In this document: in pieces, positions 60,384-64,000 of the stretch | Position numbering within the stretch: the first letter of the stretch is position 1 | Layout: every line of letters begins with the position of its first letter | DNA from: JAAXKN01 sp036261625 | GTDB taxonomy: Bacteria; Bacteroidota; Ignavibacteria; Ignavibacteriales; SURF-24 | Direction of reading: 5' to 3' | Length of the DNA stretch: 64,000 bases | Assembly: GCA_036261625.1 (NCBI GenBank) | Contig: DATAKL010000012.1 | Coordinates: 1 to 64,000, forward strand | Notes under the pieces: generated by a model | What the model saw: only the letters and a program-made list of their open reading frames with translations | What the model was told of the DNA's origin: nothing | Database searches by the model: none | Program-made: the position numbers and the translations under genes

Positions 60384-62558
60384 GTGAAATCTGTAATAAA
60401 GTTAATATTTTTAGTCTTCCTTTCAGCAAATTCTTTTGGCTTTGGCAAAACTATTCTTATACCCGGCACAGATGAAAAGCCTGCAATTGACGGCGTGGTA
60501 AATGAAAATTTATGGACCAAAAGCTACCATTTTACAGACTTAAGATCAGTCAAGCCTGATTTTGGCAGGCCTGCCACAGAAAAAACAGATGTGTTCATTA
60601 CCTATGACCAGGAGAATATTTATGTGGCATTTATCTGCCGGGATAATGAACCCGGAAAAATAAAAGCCGCTCTCTCAAAAAGAGATACCCCGATGGATGA
60701 CGACTGGGCGGCATTCTGCATAGATACATATAACGACGAATTAAACGCCTATGCATTCCTTGTTAACCCCATGGGTGTTCAGGCAGACGGGAAATTAAAC
60801 TCCAGCGCCGCCGCAGACCTTTCAATGGATATGGTCTGGCAGAGCGCGGCAAGACTGACCGGCTCAGGTTACACTGTAGAGATGAAAATACCCTTTAGTA
60901 TTCTGAGGTTCCCCTCATCTGACATTATTACAATGGGCTTTAAGGCGGTAAGAAATATTCCCCGCAAGTCTGAGGAAGACGATTACCCCGCCTTCAGCCC
61001 TGATAACGGACCGGCTCTAGCGCAGTTTGAAAAAATTCAGTTTACGGGAATAAAACCAAAACAGGTAATGGATTTTCTTCCTGAGGCTACATTTAATTTT
61101 AAGAATGTCAACCGCACCGGCAGACTTTCAGCCGCTCCCTCGAACAATAACCTCGGGCTCTCAGCTAAATATAGCCTAACTTCCACATTTATTTTGGATG
61201 CAGCATATAATCCCGACTTTTCACAGGTGGAAACCGACGCAGGACAGATAGATGTGAACCTCCGCTATGCACTGAATTACCCCGAGAAAAGAGCGTTTTT
61301 CCAGGAGGGGCTGGATTATCTGGGCTTTTCAGGTTCGACAAGCAGCACCCCTTTGGGGGCAGTAGTCAATACAAGGAATGTAGTTGACCCCCTTCTGGGC
61401 TTAAAGCTCACCGGAAAACTGGGAGGTAGTAATATTCTCTCGGTGCTTTATTCGGTTGATAAATTTCCGGGAGAACTGGCCTCCGAAGAAGGCATAAAAG
61501 AACTCTCAGGCAAAAATGCAAACATCGGAGTTATCAGATACGCCAGGAACCTGAATAAGGACGCTTATTTGGGCGGATTCTATACGGGCTACATTTTTGC
61601 AGGCAACATAAATCACGTGCTTGGAAGTGACGGAAGACTAAGGCTTAGCGACATGGCAAGCCTGGACTATAACTACTTCCGGTCGCTTACAAAACTGGAC
61701 AAAGAAAACAGCTTTATCCCCGGAAACTCCTTTACACTGAAAATGAACGTTTCAACTAAAGAGTGGGAAACCTACTTCGGCCTCTCCAGCATGTCTGAAA
61801 ATTTCAGAACTGCAATGGGTTACGTTACCAGAACGGGATTTACAACTCTCCCCGTTCAGATAATACGCAGCTTTTATCTGAACAAAAATATTGTAAAGAG
61901 CATTAACCCATACTACTGGTCAAGAAATTCCTTTGACCACACCTCCCGGATGTTTGAGCAGAATAATATGATCGGGCTTAACTTAAAAATGACAAGGCAG
62001 AGTGAACTGGACATTTCATACGGCTTAAGCAATGAGGTATTCTCAGGGCAGAAGTTTAATACAAGCGCACTGAACCTTATGGCAAAAAGCCAGCTCGTCA
62101 ACGAGTTTTCCTTTCAGACCAGCTGCAGCCTGGGAAATGCAATTTATTACGACCCCCAGGCCCCCTTCCAGGGTAAAGGAAGTAATTTTTCTTTGGGGAT
62201 GGTTTTTCAGCCCTCGGAAAAACTCAGTAACGGTCTGGATCTGGTTTATTCGGATTTTTACAGAAAATCCGATAACACAAAAATTTATGATTATCTCATA
62301 CTCAGGGATAAGACTACCTTTCAGTTCAACCGGTATTTATTCTTAAGGGCAATTTTTGAATACAACGACTACAGAAAAAAACTAAACTCCGACATCCTGC
62401 TTTCATTTACCTATATTCCGGGCACAGTAGTTTACCTGGGATTCGGGTCGGTCCATGAAAGGCAAAGTTGGGACGGAGGAAGATTTGTTCCATCTGAAAA
62501 ATTTATAACGATGCAGAACAACCTTTTCTTTAAGGCATCCTATCTGCTGCAGCTTTAA
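60384..62558 (+). CDS. Outer-membrane DUF5916 protein with CBM9-like N-terminus
   Basis: A 724-residue exported protein. A signal peptide of about 20 residues precedes a carbohydrate-binding family 9-like domain (about 30-215; IDGVVNENLW, EKTDVFITYDQENIYVAF). The rest is a DUF5916 barrel with its hallmark NPDFSQVETDAGQ, then NYPEKRAFFQEG, and a terminal strand ending in LLQL. The start is GTG, with GAGGAA just upstream; no ATG fits the frame nearby. Its function is unknown; the family is common in Bacteroidota-like outer membranes. It lies 74 bases ahead of the LytS-like kinase gene. Confidence 0.88.
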   Translation: MKSVIKLIFLVFLSANSFGFGKTILIPGTDEKPAIDGVVNENLWTKSYHFTDLRSVKPDFGRPATEKTDVFITYDQENIYVAFICRDNEPGKIKAALSKRDTPMDDDWAAFCIDTYNDELNAYAFLVNPMGVQADGKLNSSAAADLSMDMVWQSAARLTGSGYTVEMKIPFSILRFPSSDIITMGFKAVRNIPRKSEEDDYPAFSPDNGPALAQFEKIQFTGIKPKQVMDFLPEATFNFKNVNRTGRLSAAPSNNNLGLSAKYSLTSTFILDAAYNPDFSQVETDAGQIDVNLRYALNYPEKRAFFQEGLDYLGFSGSTSSTPLGAVVNTRNVVDPLLGLKLTGKLGGSNILSVLYSVDKFPGELASEEGIKELSGKNANIGVIRYARNLNKDAYLGGFYTGYIFAGNINHVLGSDGRLRLSDMASLDYNYFRSLTKLDKENSFIPGNSFTLKMNVSTKEWETYFGLSSMSENFRTAMGYVTRTGFTTLPVQIIRSFYLNKNIVKSINPYYWSRNSFDHTSRMFEQNNMIGLNLKMTRQSELDISYGLSNEVFSGQKFNTSALNLMAKSQLVNEFSFQTSCSLGNAIYYDPQAPFQGKGSNFSLGMVFQPSEKLSNGLDLVYSDFYRKSDNTKIYDYLILRDKTTFQFNRYLFLRAIFEYNDYRKKLNSDILLSFTYIPGTVVYLGFGSVHERQSWDGGRFVPSEKFITMQNNLFFKASYLLQL

Positions 62559-62631
62559 GAAATTGAATATTAAAGGGAAATAAGCTAATTTTCACAACAG
62601 TTCCAAAGAATAAGACTAACAGGCAAAGAAA

Positions 62632-63729
62632 ATGATCCCTGATGATGAAAAACATATACGCCGGACGGTTCTTCGTCAGGTACTGATTTATCTTACCATA
62701 CTAATAATCTTTAATGCCGGAGTATCTGTAACGGATGACCTTGCAAACGGACTGAGTATTTCCGTACTGATGGTCTTCATACGGGAGGCTACGGGAGTTT
62801 ACCTCTTCTTTCCCTTTATAGTCCTTGCTCTTTATTTCTTTGAGAAATACCCGGTAGTAAAAGGAAAGGTGTTCCAAAGGCTGCTTATACATTTTCTTGT
62901 TTCAGTGTCCTTCGGCATAACTCACACAACGCTCATGTATTATACAAGAAAGTATTTGTGGCCCGTTCTGGGCTACAGGCAGTTCGACTATGGCATTCTG
63001 CTATACCGCTACCTTATGGAATATTTCAAACAGGCGCTTGTCTACTCCCTGGCTTACATGCTCTACAGATGGGTGAAAAACCTCTGGGAGGCCAGGCAGC
63101 AGGAACTAAGGACAATTCAGCTTCAGGAGCAGCTTACAAAGGCAAGGCTTGAGGCATTGCAGATGCAGCTTAATCCGCACTTTCTCTTTAATACGCTTAA
63201 CCTGATATCTTCAAAAATGTATGATGATGTAAGCGTTGCAGACCGGCTTATTTCAAAATTAAGTGAGCTCTTAAGAATCACGTTGAGCTCAGCTACGAGG
63301 AACATTCATTCGCTTGAAGAAGAACTTAACGTCTTAAGGCTTTATTTTAACATAATGCAGGAAAGATTCTCTGAGAAGCTTAAAGTGGAAATTAACATTT
63401 CAGAAGATACATTAAGCTGCCGGGTGCCTAACCTTATACTTCAGCCGCTTGTTGAGAACTCAATGAAGTATTCCATGGAAAACCTTAAAGAATCGATAGT
63501 TAAGGTGTCTTCTCTGAGGGCAGACGGAAGCCTCGTTCTTACGGTTGAAGATAACGGCCGCGGCATAGATCAGAATCCAGGACAGCTTAACCGCGGCATA
63601 GGCTTAAGCAATACGGTAGAGCGCCTTGAAAACATTTACGGGAACAGGTATGATTTCCACCTTGAGAACCTCCCTTCGGGAGGCCTGAAAGCCAGGATCA
63701 CAATTCCATATGAAACGGATAAGTTATGA
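62632..63729 (+). CDS. LytS/YehU-type sensor histidine kinase
   Basis: A 365-residue membrane kinase. Four hydrophobic helices lie at about 15-140, followed by a coiled coil (about 150-175) and a His_kinase domain with QLNPHFLFNTLNLI, the phosphoacceptor site of the LytS class. The HATPase_c part shows LQPLVENSMKYS and DNGRGID, then GIGLSNTVERL. It overlaps the following LytTR-type receiver gene by four bases (ATGA), so the two form a pair. Confidence 0.93.
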   Translation: MIPDDEKHIRRTVLRQVLIYLTILIIFNAGVSVTDDLANGLSISVLMVFIREATGVYLFFPFIVLALYFFEKYPVVKGKVFQRLLIHFLVSVSFGITHTTLMYYTRKYLWPVLGYRQFDYGILLYRYLMEYFKQALVYSLAYMLYRWVKNLWEARQQELRTIQLQEQLTKARLEALQMQLNPHFLFNTLNLISSKMYDDVSVADRLISKLSELLRITLSSATRNIHSLEEELNVLRLYFNIMQERFSEKLKVEINISEDTLSCRVPNLILQPLVENSMKYSMENLKESIVKVSSLRADGSLVLTVEDNGRGIDQNPGQLNRGIGLSNTVERLENIYGNRYDFHLENLPSGGLKARITIPYETDKL

Positions 63730-64000
63730 ATGAAAAGCTAAGAGTCCTTATTGCCGATGATGAACAGGCGGCAAGAAATAAACTCTCAAAGTTTCTTAAA
63801 AGCCGCGAGGAAGTTGCTTTAATCTATGAGGCGGCAAATGGTAATGAGGCTGTTGAAGTAATGAAGGCGAAAAAGCCGGACCTGGTATTTCTTGATATTC
63901 AGATGCCCGGGAAAAACGGTTTTGAGGTTATTGAGGCTATAGGCCCGGGAAATATGCCCGTTGTTGTTTTTGTGACTGCATATGACCAGTATGCAATTAA
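63726..64000 (+). CDS. Response regulator receiver (LytTR-type expected), truncated by window end
   Basis: The start ATG at 63726 overlaps the kinase stop. The 91 visible codons encode a receiver domain (LRVLIADDEQ, phospho-Asp in VFLDIQMPGKNGF, FVTAYDQYAI). LytS-type kinases nearly always pair with LytTR regulators, and the AYDQYA segment is typical of those, so a LytTR domain is expected beyond the window. Confidence 0.9.
   Translation, partial: MNEKLRVLIADDEQAARNKLSKFLKSREEVALIYEAANGNEAVEVMKAKKPDLVFLDIQMPGKNGFEVIEAIGPGNMPVVVFVTAYDQYAI

Overview
The window looks like a chromosomal segment from a member of the Ignavibacteria or a close relative on the Bacteroidota/Chlorobi side. The evidence is a secreted protein ending in a type IX secretion (T9SS) sorting tail with the NYPNPFNP signature, a CarboxypepD-type TonB-dependent receptor, a DUF5916 outer-membrane protein, an alternative complex III operon, and promoters that read TTGACA-N17-TAnnTTT. 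No rRNA, tRNA, prophage, CRISPR array or insertion sequence was found. The organism assignment is inference from gene content.

Layout. 1-3.2 kb: a NUDIX hydrolase whose 5' end lies in a repeat element, an outer-membrane protein, and a DAHP synthase. 3.4-18 kb: a minus-strand signalling block with a receiver/degenerate HD-GYP protein, four separate sensor kinases, a receiver-kinase fusion, a LytTR regulator and a membrane chemoreceptor. 18.3-33 kb: four more PAS/GAF kinases, a T9SS-exported DMFase-like protein, an F420/NADP-type oxidoreductase, the iron-centre repair protein Ric, a CLC channel and a frameshifted hemerythrin-like gene. 33.7-37 kb: a CarH/LitR-type B12 regulator divergent from a TonB receptor. 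37-43.4 kb: a DUF4870 protein, a kinase/receiver pair that share a C-terminal domain, a thiolase, and a double-cluster ferredoxin-type protein. 43.8-46.2 kb: a soluble fusion of a sensory [FeFe]-hydrogenase module to a chemoreceptor signalling domain. 46.2-49 kb: a second repeat copy, a small HhH protein, an enolase-superfamily remnant and a PoxB-like TPP enzyme. 49.1-59.5 kb: one minus-strand respiratory operon that interleaves alternative complex III with a cbb3-type oxidase, preceded by remnants of a formate dehydrogenase and a glycogen debranching enzyme. 60.4-64 kb: a DUF5916 protein and a LytS/LytTR pair cut by the window end.

How it fits together. The respiratory operon would take electrons from quinol through ActB, ActC, ActF and ActA/E to a cbb3 oxidase, with PoxB as one possible quinone reducer. 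Around it are eleven histidine kinases, four receiver proteins and two chemoreceptors, so the segment is mostly sensory. Several sensors point to gas, redox or light: the hydrogenase-chemoreceptor, Ric, the HHE protein and the cobalamin regulator. The strongest candidates for something new are the hydrogenase-chemoreceptor, the C-terminal domain shared by the kinase/receiver pair, the CarH-like regulator beside a TonB receptor, and the rearranged respiratory operon with an ActC-ActD fusion. Three broken genes carry or imply frame damage. The single-base losses could be real decay or assembly error.
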